From: Flavobacteriaceae bacterium
Lineage (GTDB): Bacteria; Bacteroidota; Bacteroidia; Flavobacteriales; Flavobacteriaceae
Length of the DNA stretch: 21,447 nucleotides
Assembly (NCBI GenBank): GCA_023700885.1
Contig: JAMPYA010000016.1
Location: 1-21,447, forward strand
Direction of reading: 5' to 3'
The translations under genes and the position numbers were made by a program. How positions within the stretch are numbered: the stretch's first letter is position 1; every line of letters starts with the position of its first letter. A model generated the notes under the pieces. The model did not search any database. It saw only the letters and a list, made by a program, of their open reading frames with translations, and was not told the DNA's origin. Below are positions 1 through 7,495 of the stretch, in pieces.

Positions 1-106
1 CACCGCTCGCAACGAAGGCTCGGCGCTGGCCTCGGGGATCGAGGCCGTCTTGACCGGCGAGCCCGCGCTCACGACGTGCCTCGGCGAGAAGAGGTCCCTC
101 AACTGC
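1..106. other. Foreign high-GC segment at contig end (probable chimeric join)
   Basis: About 70 % of bases 1-110 are G or C, whereas everything after about 117 is strongly AT-rich. On the plus strand, the frame starting at base 2 is open through the segment, and 35 of its first 37 codons end in G or C, as in coding DNA of a high-GC bacterium. The peptide in that frame includes GIEAVLTGEPALTTCLGEKR followed by a second Cys; I do not recognise it. On the minus strand the resident ABC exporter matches its family up to about LTWPVA (codons to base 104) and then stops looking like an ABC protein. The join therefore lies between about 100 and 112. An assembly or library chimera is the simplest explanation; recent transfer is much less likely because a conserved gene is broken with no mobile element present. 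Confidence 0.8.
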
Positions 107-1003
107 AACCGGCCACGTAAGCATATTTATATAAATGATAAACTCTGCAATAACTCCAATAGTTTCAATTTGTCCATTAATATAACGCATCCCACCAACA
201 TATATAACTAATAAATTACTTACACCAATAAGCAAAATCATCATCGGAAAAAACAAAGCTTGAACTTTATATAAATCAATATTTTTTTGTTTGCTATCGT
301 TGGCTAAATCTTTAAATTCATTAAATGTTTGTGGTTCAATTCCGTATGATTTGATGACTCCTATACCGGAAAATGTTTCTTGACTAAAAGTGGTTAATTT
401 TGATAAGTATTGTTGAACAATGGTGCTTTTTTCATTAATTACTCTGCTTAAAATATATATAGCAATAGATAAAATTGGTAAAGGTAAAACAGTGTATAAA
501 GTTAAAGAAGCATCAATGCGAATCATATTGGCAATTACGATTACAAATAAAGTAATCATGTTGATGGTGTACATAATGGCAGGACCAAAATACATTCTTA
601 CTTTTCCAACATCTTCACTAATTCTATTCATTAAATCTCCTGTTCTGTTCTTTTTGTAGAAATTTAAAGTGAGTCGTTCATATTGTTTAAAAATTTCATT
701 TTTTAAATCAAATTCAATCAGTCTAGACATTACAATAATTAGCTGACGCATAAGAAAAGTAAACACACCTGAAACTAATGTAGCACCTATAATTAATAAA
801 ATATTAATCAATAATTCATGCTTTACTTCGGCTAGATTACCACTATTTTGTTTGATATAATTCTCAACAACAGACAATGAATCACCAACCAATCTTGGAG
901 TTACCAATGAAAAAATTCTTGAAACAATAGTGATAAATATACCTGCAATTAAACGGTATCTATATTTATAAAAATATTTATTTAAGTATTTTAATGCGCT
1001 CAT
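104..1003 (-). CDS. ABC exporter permease/ATPase (MsbA-like), 3' part missing
   Basis: The minus-strand frame from ATG at 1003 encodes about 300 residues of the transmembrane half of an exporter-type ABC protein (membrane domain fused to ATPase in this family). It starts MSALKYLNKYFYKYRYRL. Hydrophobic segments are visible at roughly residues 19-40, 67-92, 137-160, 165-183 and 250-275. The cytoplasmic loop FYKKNRTGDLMNRISEDVGK is typical of the MsbA/MDR group. The reading frame runs into the foreign GC-rich segment just after NMLTWPVA, before the nucleotide-binding domain, so Walker A, signature and Walker B motifs are absent. The true gene would be about 580-600 codons. The substrate (lipid or drug) cannot be told from this half. 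It is divergent from the dehydrogenase gene at 1131. Confidence 0.85.
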
Positions 1004-1049
1004 TTAGTACAATTTGTATTTATAGTTTTTAATTATATAAAAATCGTTG

Positions 1050-1080
1050 TTTGTAATGATTATTCAAAATCGTAATTTAG
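1050..1080 (+). promoter_or_regulatory. Candidate Bacteroidota promoter of the dehydrogenase gene
   Basis: TTTG at 1050-1053 is followed after 19 nt by TAATTTAG at 1073-1080, matching the -7 consensus TAnnTTTG at all but one position with a family-typical spacing. It leaves a leader of about 45 nt before ATG 1131. Judged by pattern only. Confidence 0.45.
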
Positions 1081-1130
1081 CCGTAATTATTTAGAATCAT
1101 GTAATTTTAACCCTCTAAAAACTACAACAA

Positions 1131-2234
1131 ATGAATGCTGAAATTTTCACATCTGAACAAATGAAAAAAATGGGTCCAATTTTCAATCATTTTTCATTTG
1201 ACAATCACGAACAAATCGTTTTTTGCAACGACGAAGATACAGGATTAAAAGCAATTATTGGTATTCACAATACAGTTTTAGGTCCAGCATTAGGGGGTAC
1301 CAGAATGTGGAATTATCAAAATGAATGGGAAGCTTTATATGATGTTTTAAGATTATCACGTGGTATGACTTTTAAATCTGCTGTTGCCGGATTAGATTTA
1401 GGTGGAGGTAAGGCAGTCATAATTGGTGATGCCAAAAAGCAGAAAAATGATAAATTAATGAAAAGATTTGCATCGTTTGTACATTCTTTAAGTGGAAAAT
1501 ATATTACAGCAGAAGATATTGGAATGGAAACACGAGACATGGACATTATGAAAGAGGTGACACCTTATGTTTCAGGAATTTCTGAAAGTTTAGGTGGCTC
1601 TGGAAATCCATCACCTGTTACAGCATATGGCGTTTTTATGGGAATTAAAGCCAGTTGCAATTATAAATATGGAAGTGACAATTTAGAAGGTAAGAAAGTA
1701 TGGGTACAAGGTGTTGGGAATGTTGGCGAATCTTTGGTAGAACATCTTACCAATGCAGGAGCTCAAGTTTTTATCACTGATATATTTGAAGATAAATTAA
1801 TAAAAGTGAGTAATAAATATGGCGCTACAATTTATAAAGGATTAGATGTATTTAATCAAAATGTAGATATTTATGCGCCTTGTGCTCTGGGTGCTACTAT
1901 TAATGAATATTCAATTTCTAAATTGAAAGCATCAATAATTGCAGGTGGAGCCAATAATCAGTTGGAAGATGAAGATAAACATGGAAAATTATTAAAAGAA
2001 AAAGGGATTATTTATGCTCCAGATTTTTTAATTAACGCAGGTGGAATTATAAATGTAAATGCTGAAGTAGCTGGTTATGACAGAGCAGAATCTATTAGAA
2101 GAACAGAAAATATTTATAATACTACCTTAGAAATTTTCAAATTATCTGATACAGAAGGAATCACAACACATCAAGCGGCTTTAAATATTGCATTAAAAAG
2201 AATTGAAAATAGAAGAAAAGAAAACCTTAAATAA
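1131..2234 (+). CDS. Leucine dehydrogenase-type Glu/Leu/Phe/Val dehydrogenase
   Basis: This 367-residue cytoplasmic NAD-dependent amino acid dehydrogenase would catalyse reversible oxidative deamination of branched-chain amino acids to 2-oxo acids. The substrate-binding domain carries MTFKSAVAGLDLGGGKAVI, with the two conserved lysines at K82 and K94. The TAEDIG motif lies at 126-130. The Rossmann domain has GVGNVG at 193-198, and the NAGG segment that closes the active site follows later. Length matches leucine dehydrogenases (about 360-370) rather than hexameric glutamate dehydrogenases (about 450). Preference for Leu, Val or Ile cannot be fixed from sequence by eye. The gene ends in a hairpin terminator at 2258-2291. 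The leader is A-rich with no Shine-Dalgarno, as is usual in this phylum. Confidence 0.9.
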   Translation: MNAEIFTSEQMKKMGPIFNHFSFDNHEQIVFCNDEDTGLKAIIGIHNTVLGPALGGTRMWNYQNEWEALYDVLRLSRGMTFKSAVAGLDLGGGKAVIIGDAKKQKNDKLMKRFASFVHSLSGKYITAEDIGMETRDMDIMKEVTPYVSGISESLGGSGNPSPVTAYGVFMGIKASCNYKYGSDNLEGKKVWVQGVGNVGESLVEHLTNAGAQVFITDIFEDKLIKVSNKYGATIYKGLDVFNQNVDIYAPCALGATINEYSISKLKASIIAGGANNQLEDEDKHGKLLKEKGIIYAPDFLINAGGIINVNAEVAGYDRAESIRRTENIYNTTLEIFKLSDTEGITTHQAALNIALKRIENRRKENLK

Positions 2235-2248
2235 TTTAATATAATTTG

Positions 2249-2256
2249 TATTTTTG
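2249..2256 (+). promoter_or_regulatory. Candidate -7 element of nusB promoter
   Basis: TATTTTTG matches TAnnTTTG perfectly, 56 nt before the nusB ATG. No convincing TTG -33 element is seen 17-23 nt upstream. It ends one base before the 5' arm of the hairpin at 2258, so transcription from here would start inside that arm. Confidence 0.5.
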
Positions 2257-2257
2257 C

Positions 2258-2291
2258 AAAGCGATTGACTCAATATCATTCGCTTTTTTTT
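2258..2291 (+). terminator. Rho-independent-like terminator after the dehydrogenase gene
   Basis: The stem is AAAGCGA (2258-2264) with TCGCTTT (2280-2286). After a T-T mismatch it continues as TGA/TCA around a 7-nt loop. A run of T follows (2284-2291). It separates the dehydrogenase gene from nusB. Confidence 0.8.
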
Positions 2292-2311
2292 CTAATAAAA
2301 ACGTTCTTTAA

Positions 2312-3250
2312 ATGATTAATAGAAGACATATAAGAGTAAAAGTAATGCAGTCTGTTTATGCTATGATGCGTTCTGGAAGTGATAATCTTGTAAAAGAAAA
2401 GGAGTTTTTAAATTCCAATATTGTTAAATTATATGAACTCTATATTCTTAATTTACAGTTGTTAGTTGAGGTTCAAAAACATGCTAAAAAAATACAAGAA
2501 AAATCAAAAAAGAAATTTTTAGCAACTTCCGAAGATTTAAATCCAAATAAAAAATTTATTAATAATCAGGTATTGCTAACGCTTAAAAACAGCATTGCTT
2601 TAAAAAAATATATTGAAGATTATAATTTATCAAACTGGAATTTAGATAGCGAATATGTTCAGATCATTTGGGATGAAATCTCTAAAAGTACCATATATCA
2701 AAAATATATCAATTCTGATGTGCTTTCTTTTGCCGATGATCAAGCTTTTGTTATAAACATTTTTAAAAATATCATAGCTCCAAATGAGAAGTTGTCTGAG
2801 TATTTTGAAGATTATAATATAGGTTGGTCTGATGATATGCCTTATGTTAATACCTGGATTTATAAGCAATTAAAAAGTTTAAACGAAGGAGAAATTTTTA
2901 GTTTAGATAAATTGTTTAAAGATGAAGATGATTATAAATTTGGTAAAGAATTATTTGAAAAAGTAATGCTAAATCATGTAGAATTTGAGAAAGAGATAAA
3001 AGACAAAACTCCCAATTGGGATATGGAACGTATTGCAGATTTAGATATGATTCTTATCAAAATGGGTATTTGCGAGTTTTTAAAATTTCCCTCAATACCT
3101 ACAAAGGTTACCATTAATGAATATTTAGAAATTGCCAAAGACTATTCTACAGAAAAGAGTAGTATTTTTATTAATGGTGTGTTAGATAAAATTCAAAAAG
3201 ATTTTTCACATTCTAAAAGAATCGTTAAAATTGGAAGAGGATTGTTATAA
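2312..3250 (+). CDS. nusB: Transcription antitermination factor NusB (long Bacteroidota form)
   Basis: NusB binds boxA RNA with NusE (ribosomal protein S10) and promotes antitermination, mainly on rRNA transcripts. The 312-residue protein is roughly twice the length of E. coli NusB, a size I associate with Bacteroidota orthologues. The N-terminus MINRRHIRVKVMQSVYAM is the basic RNA-binding start of the family. The conserved helical core lies at the C-terminus, from about residue 215, including RIADLDMILIKMGICEFL and the following KVTINEYLEIAKDYST, then FINGVLDKI. The middle part is lysine- and acid-rich, with no recognised domain. It begins a same-strand run with the DUF1573 lipoprotein, yajC, ybbR and coaE. 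Confidence 0.93.
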   Translation: MINRRHIRVKVMQSVYAMMRSGSDNLVKEKEFLNSNIVKLYELYILNLQLLVEVQKHAKKIQEKSKKKFLATSEDLNPNKKFINNQVLLTLKNSIALKKYIEDYNLSNWNLDSEYVQIIWDEISKSTIYQKYINSDVLSFADDQAFVINIFKNIIAPNEKLSEYFEDYNIGWSDDMPYVNTWIYKQLKSLNEGEIFSLDKLFKDEDDYKFGKELFEKVMLNHVEFEKEIKDKTPNWDMERIADLDMILIKMGICEFLKFPSIPTKVTINEYLEIAKDYSTEKSSIFINGVLDKIQKDFSHSKRIVKIGRGLL

Positions 3251-3283
3251 TTTTATATTTTTACAAAAAATAAATTAAAACAT

Positions 3284-3739
3284 ATGAACATAAAAGCAAT
3301 ATTTTTTAGTGCAATTTTAATGTTGGTCTTTGTTGGATGTAAAGACAACGCAACTGCTAAAATTGATGAGAATAATTTAGAAAATGCGAAAGCTAGAGAT
3401 GCTCAATTAACTACTGGTTTTGCAGCTATTAGTTTTGATAAAACAGAACATGATTTTGGGACAATAAACGAAGGAGATGTTGTAGAAACTACTTTTGAAG
3501 TTACCAACACAGGAAAAGTTGATTTAGTAATTACGGATGCTTTTGCAACTTGTGGATGTACGGTGCCAGAGTGGCCAAAAGAACCAATAAAGCCTAATGA
3601 AAAAGGAATTTTAAAAGTTTCTTTTGATTCAAATGGGAAGCCAAACAAACAAAGTAAAACAATTACTATCGTTGCCAATACAGAAAACGGTCAAGAAACT
3701 GTTACAATCTCAACTTTTGTAACACCTAAAAATAAATAA
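3284..3739 (+). CDS. DUF1573 domain lipoprotein
   Basis: This 151-residue predicted lipoprotein has an N-terminal signal MNIKAIFFSAILMLVFVGC, with lipobox F16-V17-G18-C19, so the mature protein would be anchored by Cys19. Residues from about 50 to the end form a DUF1573 immunoglobulin-like domain. It contains EHDFGTINEGDVVETTFEV, a TNTG motif and the cysteine pair in ATCGCTVPEWP. This family is abundant in Bacteroidota and its function is unknown; a periplasmic or outer-membrane scaffold or binding role is only inference. The gene lies 33 nt after nusB and 22 nt before yajC. A weak -7-like TATTTTTA lies at 3256-3263, with a TTG 22 nt upstream of it. Confidence 0.88.
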   Translation: MNIKAIFFSAILMLVFVGCKDNATAKIDENNLENAKARDAQLTTGFAAISFDKTEHDFGTINEGDVVETTFEVTNTGKVDLVITDAFATCGCTVPEWPKEPIKPNEKGILKVSFDSNGKPNKQSKTITIVANTENGQETVTISTFVTPKNK

Positions 3740-3761
3740 TTTTAATTTAAAAATACAATCG

Positions 3762-4082
3762 ATGAATTTTCTTACAATTTTTTTACAAGCCTCAGGAGGA
3801 ATAACAGCTTTTCTTCCCTTTATTTTAATGTTTGTGGTAATATATTTTTTTATGATCAGACCACAAATGAAACGTCAAAAACAAGAAAAAAACTTTCAAA
3901 GTTCTTTAACTAGAGGTTCTAAAGTTGTAACATCTAGTGGAATACACGGTAAAATTGTTGATATTGTTGAAGGAGAAAACACCGTAATAATTGAAACTGG
4001 TGCAGGTAGAATAAAATTTGAACAATCTGCTGTTTCTATGGAGTTGAGCAAAAAATATGCATCATCTACAGATAAAAATTAA
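3762..4082 (+). CDS. yajC: Preprotein translocase subunit YajC
   Basis: YajC is the small inner-membrane accessory subunit that associates with SecDF at the SecYEG translocon. The protein has 106 residues, close to the family's usual 85-115. One membrane helix spans about residues 15-32, followed immediately by the hallmark FMIRPQMKRQKQ basic stretch. The cytoplasmic domain holds GSKVVTSSGIHGKIVDI. The gene is followed by a strong terminator at 4106-4130, so the nusB-DUF1573-yajC transcript probably ends here, before ybbR. Confidence 0.93.
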   Translation: MNFLTIFLQASGGITAFLPFILMFVVIYFFMIRPQMKRQKQEKNFQSSLTRGSKVVTSSGIHGKIVDIVEGENTVIIETGAGRIKFEQSAVSMELSKKYASSTDKN

Positions 4083-4105
4083 GAAATTGAAATAAACAAT
4101 TTAAG

Positions 4106-4130
4106 AAGTGAGCAATAGCTCACTTTTTTT
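4106..4130 (+). terminator. Terminator after yajC
   Basis: A perfect 8-bp stem, AAGTGAGC (4106-4113) with GCTCACTT (4118-4125), encloses the tetraloop AATA and runs into seven T (4124-4130). It is a textbook intrinsic terminator 24 nt after the yajC stop. Confidence 0.9.
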
Positions 4131-4131
4131 G

Positions 4132-4139
4132 TACCTTTA
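4132..4139 (+). promoter_or_regulatory. Possible -7 element upstream of ybbR
   Basis: TACCTTTA matches seven of eight positions of TAnnTTTG and lies 28 nt before the ybbR ATG, directly after the terminator. No -33 TTG is seen at the right distance, so this is weak. Confidence 0.3.
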
Positions 4140-4166
4140 ATTTGTATTAAGAATTAAAACTAAACA

Positions 4167-5123
4167 ATGAAATCAAAACTTCAAAAGGTTTTATCTAATT
4201 ATAAAATTCGTGTTTTTTTATTTTTTTTAGCAATATCTTTAGGATCATTGTTTTTAAACAAATTATCTAAAGAATATAAAGACACTATACAGTTTGACAT
4301 AATTGTAGACAATATTCCTTCAGATAAAATTTTGTTAAAAACCCCCGAAACTAATATTCGACTTTTTGTAAAAGCGTCTGGATTTAATCTAATTGGATAT
4401 AAAATATTGTCCAAAAAAATAAAGATTAATGCTGCAACTGCTACATTTATAAGTGGAACGACCTATAAAATAGATACTAATCGTTTAATTGGAGAATTTC
4501 ATAATCAATTATTTTCAGATACCGAAATCATTGAAATACTTGATAAATCAATCTTTATTGAACTTGGAAAAATTGTATCTAAAAAAATTCCAGTTCTTCT
4601 AAAAAGTAATATTACCTATGAAAAAGGTTATAAAATTAAAGGATCCATAAAATTATTGCCAGATTCTATAACTGTATATGGACCAGAGGATAAGGTTGCA
4701 GAAATTAATAAAATTGAAACTAAACGATTGATTTTAAATAATATATATACAAGTTTTGAGGAAGAAATTAATTTGAAAATTACAGACGATTTAAAAAGAG
4801 TTTCAATCTCGGAAAATAAAATAAATGTATCTGCAGATGTTGAGAAATTTACTGAACTTTCTTTTATGATTCCCTATAAAATTATCAATAATCATCAAGG
4901 GTTTAATATTGAAACTTTTCCAAGTAAGGTGAAATTAGTTTTTCAGGTTGAATTATCAGAAATTCCTAATATTAATGAGGAGAGCTTTGTTGTTGTTTGT
5001 GACTTTGAAAATACTATTCAAAATAAATTATCTTATCTAGTTCCTAAAGTGATTGAAAAGCCAAAATCGATTTACAATTATTATATAGAACCATCAAAAG
5101 TGGATTATATTATTAAGAATTGA
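4167..5123 (+). CDS. YbbR-like domain membrane-anchored protein
   Basis: This 318-residue protein has one N-terminal membrane helix (about residues 15-32, VFLFFLAISLGSLFLNKL) and a large extracytoplasmic part rich in beta strands. The opening of that part, with FDIIVDNIPSDKILLK and later DSITVYGPEDKV, fits YbbR repeats. In Firmicutes the multi-repeat YbbR protein CdaR regulates the diadenylate cyclase CdaA. No cdaA is adjacent here, so that role is not shown. Its position between yajC and coaE is what I expect in Flavobacteriaceae. The stop codon (5121-5123) lies at the start of a heptanucleotide repeat tract. Confidence 0.8.
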   Translation: MKSKLQKVLSNYKIRVFLFFLAISLGSLFLNKLSKEYKDTIQFDIIVDNIPSDKILLKTPETNIRLFVKASGFNLIGYKILSKKIKINAATATFISGTTYKIDTNRLIGEFHNQLFSDTEIIEILDKSIFIELGKIVSKKIPVLLKSNITYEKGYKIKGSIKLLPDSITVYGPEDKVAEINKIETKRLILNNIYTSFEEEINLKITDDLKRVSISENKINVSADVEKFTELSFMIPYKIINNHQGFNIETFPSKVKLVFQVELSEIPNINEESFVVVCDFENTIQNKLSYLVPKVIEKPKSIYNYYIEPSKVDYIIKN

Positions 5124-5148
5124 GTATTGAGTATTGAGAAATGAAAAA
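5121..5148. repeat. Degenerate heptanucleotide tandem repeat after ybbR
   Basis: Consecutive 7-nt units read ATTGAGT (5119-5125), ATTGAGT, ATTGAGA and AATGAAA, starting in the last codons of ybbR. Bases 5123-5144 (22 nt) are identical to the reverse complement of 18148-18169 in the kdsB-hisS gap. The rest of the gap to coaE, to 5216, is AT-rich without clear structure. Confidence 0.75.
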
Positions 5149-5216
5149 TGCATTTATACTCATTATACCCTTAAACTTTTAGCCTTATATTATAACTTTT
5201 AACATAAAACAAAAAA

Positions 5217-5813
5217 ATGAAAGTAATTGGATTAACTGGTGGAATTGGTAGCGGAAAATCAACTATAGCTAAAATGTTTCAAAATTTAGGAATACCAGTT
5301 TATGTTGCAGATGAAGAAGCTAAAAAATTGATGCAATCTCTGGTAAGTTTAAAATATGAAATTATGGCTAATTTTGGCGAATTAGCTTATAAAAATGGAG
5401 TTTTAAATACCTCTTATTTAGCAGAAATAGTTTTTTCGAATCCTGAGAAATTAAAACTTATAAATCAAATTGTACATCCAAAAGTTAGAGCACATTTCCT
5501 GCAATTTAAGACTGCTCAAAAAAGTAATTATATCATTTTTGAGAATGCTATTTTATTTGAAAATAGATTTGATAAAATGTGTGATTTTGTAATAACCATT
5601 ACAGCACCTCTTGAAGAAAGAATTAAACGAGTAGAACAACGCGATAAACTAAACAGTGAACAAATTTTAAATAGAATTAATAGTCAATGGACTGATGAGC
5701 AAAAAACTTCAAAGTCCAATTTTATAATTGAAAATTTAGATCTTAGTACTACCAAAATGAAGGTTTTAGAAGTACATGAACAATTGTTAAAAATTATTGA
5801 AAAAGATAATTAA
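5217..5813 (+). CDS. coaE: Dephospho-CoA kinase
   Basis: CoaE phosphorylates the 3'-hydroxyl of dephospho-CoA with ATP, the last step of coenzyme A synthesis in the cytoplasm. The protein has 198 residues, normal for the family. The P-loop GGIGSGKST is at 8-16, followed by PVYVADEEAKKL, where the Asp of VAD is the conserved substrate-site acid. Next come the helical CoA-binding lid (IVHPKVRAHF) and the LEERIKRVEQRD segment that contacts ATP. The start ATG follows an A-rich leader of the kind seen for other genes here. Confidence 0.95.
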   Translation: MKVIGLTGGIGSGKSTIAKMFQNLGIPVYVADEEAKKLMQSLVSLKYEIMANFGELAYKNGVLNTSYLAEIVFSNPEKLKLINQIVHPKVRAHFLQFKTAQKSNYIIFENAILFENRFDKMCDFVITITAPLEERIKRVEQRDKLNSEQILNRINSQWTDEQKTSKSNFIIENLDLSTTKMKVLEVHEQLLKIIEKDN

Positions 5814-5890
5814 ATTGTAGTGTATTCTTAAATGTTTGTTAATATTCTTTTTTTTTAACATAAATGTAATATAATTTAAAATTTGTAACT

Positions 5891-5907
5891 CAAATTTTAT
5901 AAATTTG
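5891..5907. promoter_or_regulatory. Inverted repeat over perfect -7 element at sensor-kinase start
   Basis: CAAATTT (5891-5897), spacer TAT, AAATTTG (5901-5907) is a perfect 7-3-7 inverted repeat. A further direct half-site AAATTTG lies at 5879-5885. TAAATTTG at 5900-5907 fits the -7 consensus exactly but ends only 4 nt before ATG 5912, so a transcript from it would be leaderless or nearly so. This could be an operator plus promoter, or AT-rich coincidence. Confidence 0.35.
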
Positions 5908-5911
5908 TCAA

Positions 5912-7483
5912 ATGAGTAAGCGGAGTTTTTTTTGGGTTGTATTATTGATGACCATTGCACTTGTAGGAATTATTGTAGTTCAGTTTTTCTGGATTCGAAA
6001 TTTTATAGAAGTAAGTGAAAATAAATTTACTAATGATGTAAAATTTGCACTTGCTAAAGTTGCAGATAATATTCAGCAAAGAGAACTTAATGATAATTAT
6101 GATAGATATTCAAATCTGATTTTTGAAAAGAAAAACATGACACTTTCAGATTTGAAAACCTTGCTTTATCAACAAGTTGATACAGTAAAAAAAGAAACAT
6201 TTACTTATGCTCAAACAATTTTAGAAGAGAATTATAAAGTTCCAATTGAATTTTTTGAACAAGATTCAATAATGTTAAAGAAAATATTTAGTAAAAAAGA
6301 TATCAGAATTGTAAGAGAGCAGAGAAATGATAAAGAAATGGGTGCAAATATTGTCCCGCCAGAAGAACGACTTATCAGAATTCAACAATTAAGAGGAGCT
6401 GAAATTGCTGAATTTGAAGATGCCATAAAAATATTTTTAGATCGAATTCCGTTATATGTTAGATTGAGCAGCCAAGAAATAGAACTCAATTTACAAAATG
6501 AGTTTAAAGAAAGAGGTATCACCACAAATTTTACTTACGGGGTTTATAGTAATGGTTTAGCTACTAAATTACGTAGTGAATATTTTACAATTAAAAAGGG
6601 AAAAGAGTACTCAATTCCATTATTTGTTGATAATGATGGATTTAGTAGATATCAATTATATGTCGATTTTCCTGAAGAGAGAAGTTATCTTTTATCAACC
6701 ATTTCAAAAATTTTAATACTTTCAGCATTCTTCATTTTTATAATTATGATGGCATTTGGTCTGGCACTTTATCAGATTTTAGAACAGAAAAAAATCTCTG
6801 AGATAAAAACAGATTTCATTAATAATATGACTCATGAATTCAAAACTCCAATTGCAACCATAAATTTGGCATTAGATGCCATTAAAAATCCTAAAATCAT
6901 AAATGATAACGAAAAAGTTCATCGTTATATTAATATGATTAAAGAAGAAAATAGAAGAATGAATACACAAGTTGAAAATGTATTAAAAATATCTAAATTA
7001 GAAAATAATCAATTAAGTTTAACAATAGATGATGTTGATATACAGGATGTTATAGAAGAAACAATCACGCATTTACATTTAGTTGTTGATGATAGACAGG
7101 GCTATATTAAAACGCATTTTAATGCTGAAAAATCAATTGTTAAAGGGGATTATTTTCATTTAATTAATGTCTTTATGAACATTTTTGATAATGCCATAAA
7201 ATATTCAATCAATAGTCCAAACATTGATGTTTATACAGAAAATGATTCTAAATATTTAATTATTAAAGTTGCAGATAAAGGAATGGGAATGTCTAAAAGT
7301 GTTCAAAAGCATATTTTTGACAAGTTTTATAGAGAGCAAAAAGGAAATATTCATGATATTAAAGGACACGGATTAGGTCTCTCGTACGTTAAAAAAATGG
7401 TTGAATTACATCAGGGAAAAATAATTGTAGAAAGTGAAAAAGATAAAGGAAGTACCTTTATTATAAAATTACCATTATTATAA
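5912..7483 (+). CDS. Membrane sensor histidine kinase
   Basis: This 523-residue inner-membrane sensor autophosphorylates on His and passes phosphate to the regulator encoded 12 nt downstream. The first membrane helix spans about residues 7-29. A large periplasmic sensor region of about 230 residues, with no recognised domain, follows to about 262, and a second helix lies at about 265-288. No HAMP domain is evident: the helix leads almost directly into the dimerisation domain, whose H-box is MTHEFKTPIA with His308. The ATPase domain has an N-box with Asn427, a G1 box DKGMGM at 455-460, an F-box FDKFYRE and a G2 box GHGLGL at 485-490. All catalytic boxes are intact. The layout resembles RprX of Bacteroides, but orthology is not shown. 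The signal sensed is unknown. Confidence 0.9.
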   Translation: MSKRSFFWVVLLMTIALVGIIVVQFFWIRNFIEVSENKFTNDVKFALAKVADNIQQRELNDNYDRYSNLIFEKKNMTLSDLKTLLYQQVDTVKKETFTYAQTILEENYKVPIEFFEQDSIMLKKIFSKKDIRIVREQRNDKEMGANIVPPEERLIRIQQLRGAEIAEFEDAIKIFLDRIPLYVRLSSQEIELNLQNEFKERGITTNFTYGVYSNGLATKLRSEYFTIKKGKEYSIPLFVDNDGFSRYQLYVDFPEERSYLLSTISKILILSAFFIFIIMMAFGLALYQILEQKKISEIKTDFINNMTHEFKTPIATINLALDAIKNPKIINDNEKVHRYINMIKEENRRMNTQVENVLKISKLENNQLSLTIDDVDIQDVIEETITHLHLVVDDRQGYIKTHFNAEKSIVKGDYFHLINVFMNIFDNAIKYSINSPNIDVYTENDSKYLIIKVADKGMGMSKSVQKHIFDKFYREQKGNIHDIKGHGLGLSYVKKMVELHQGKIIVESEKDKGSTFIIKLPLL

Positions 7484-7495
7484 AAAATAGAAATT

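Noticed and set aside
420..659. 79-codon plus-strand open frame
   Set aside because: It lies antisense within the ABC exporter gene, whose minus-strand frame gives a clear family match; this frame shows no recognisable protein.
1007..1017. TACAA-T-TTGTA palindrome upstream of the ABC exporter gene
   Set aside because: A short 5-1-5 repeat is expected by chance in DNA this AT-rich, and no promoter element fits with it.
5833..5866. TGTTAA...TTAACA inverted repeat with T-run after coaE as a terminator
   Set aside because: The stem has only A-T pairs apart from one G-C, and the T-run is in the loop rather than after the stem, so it would not act as an intrinsic terminator.
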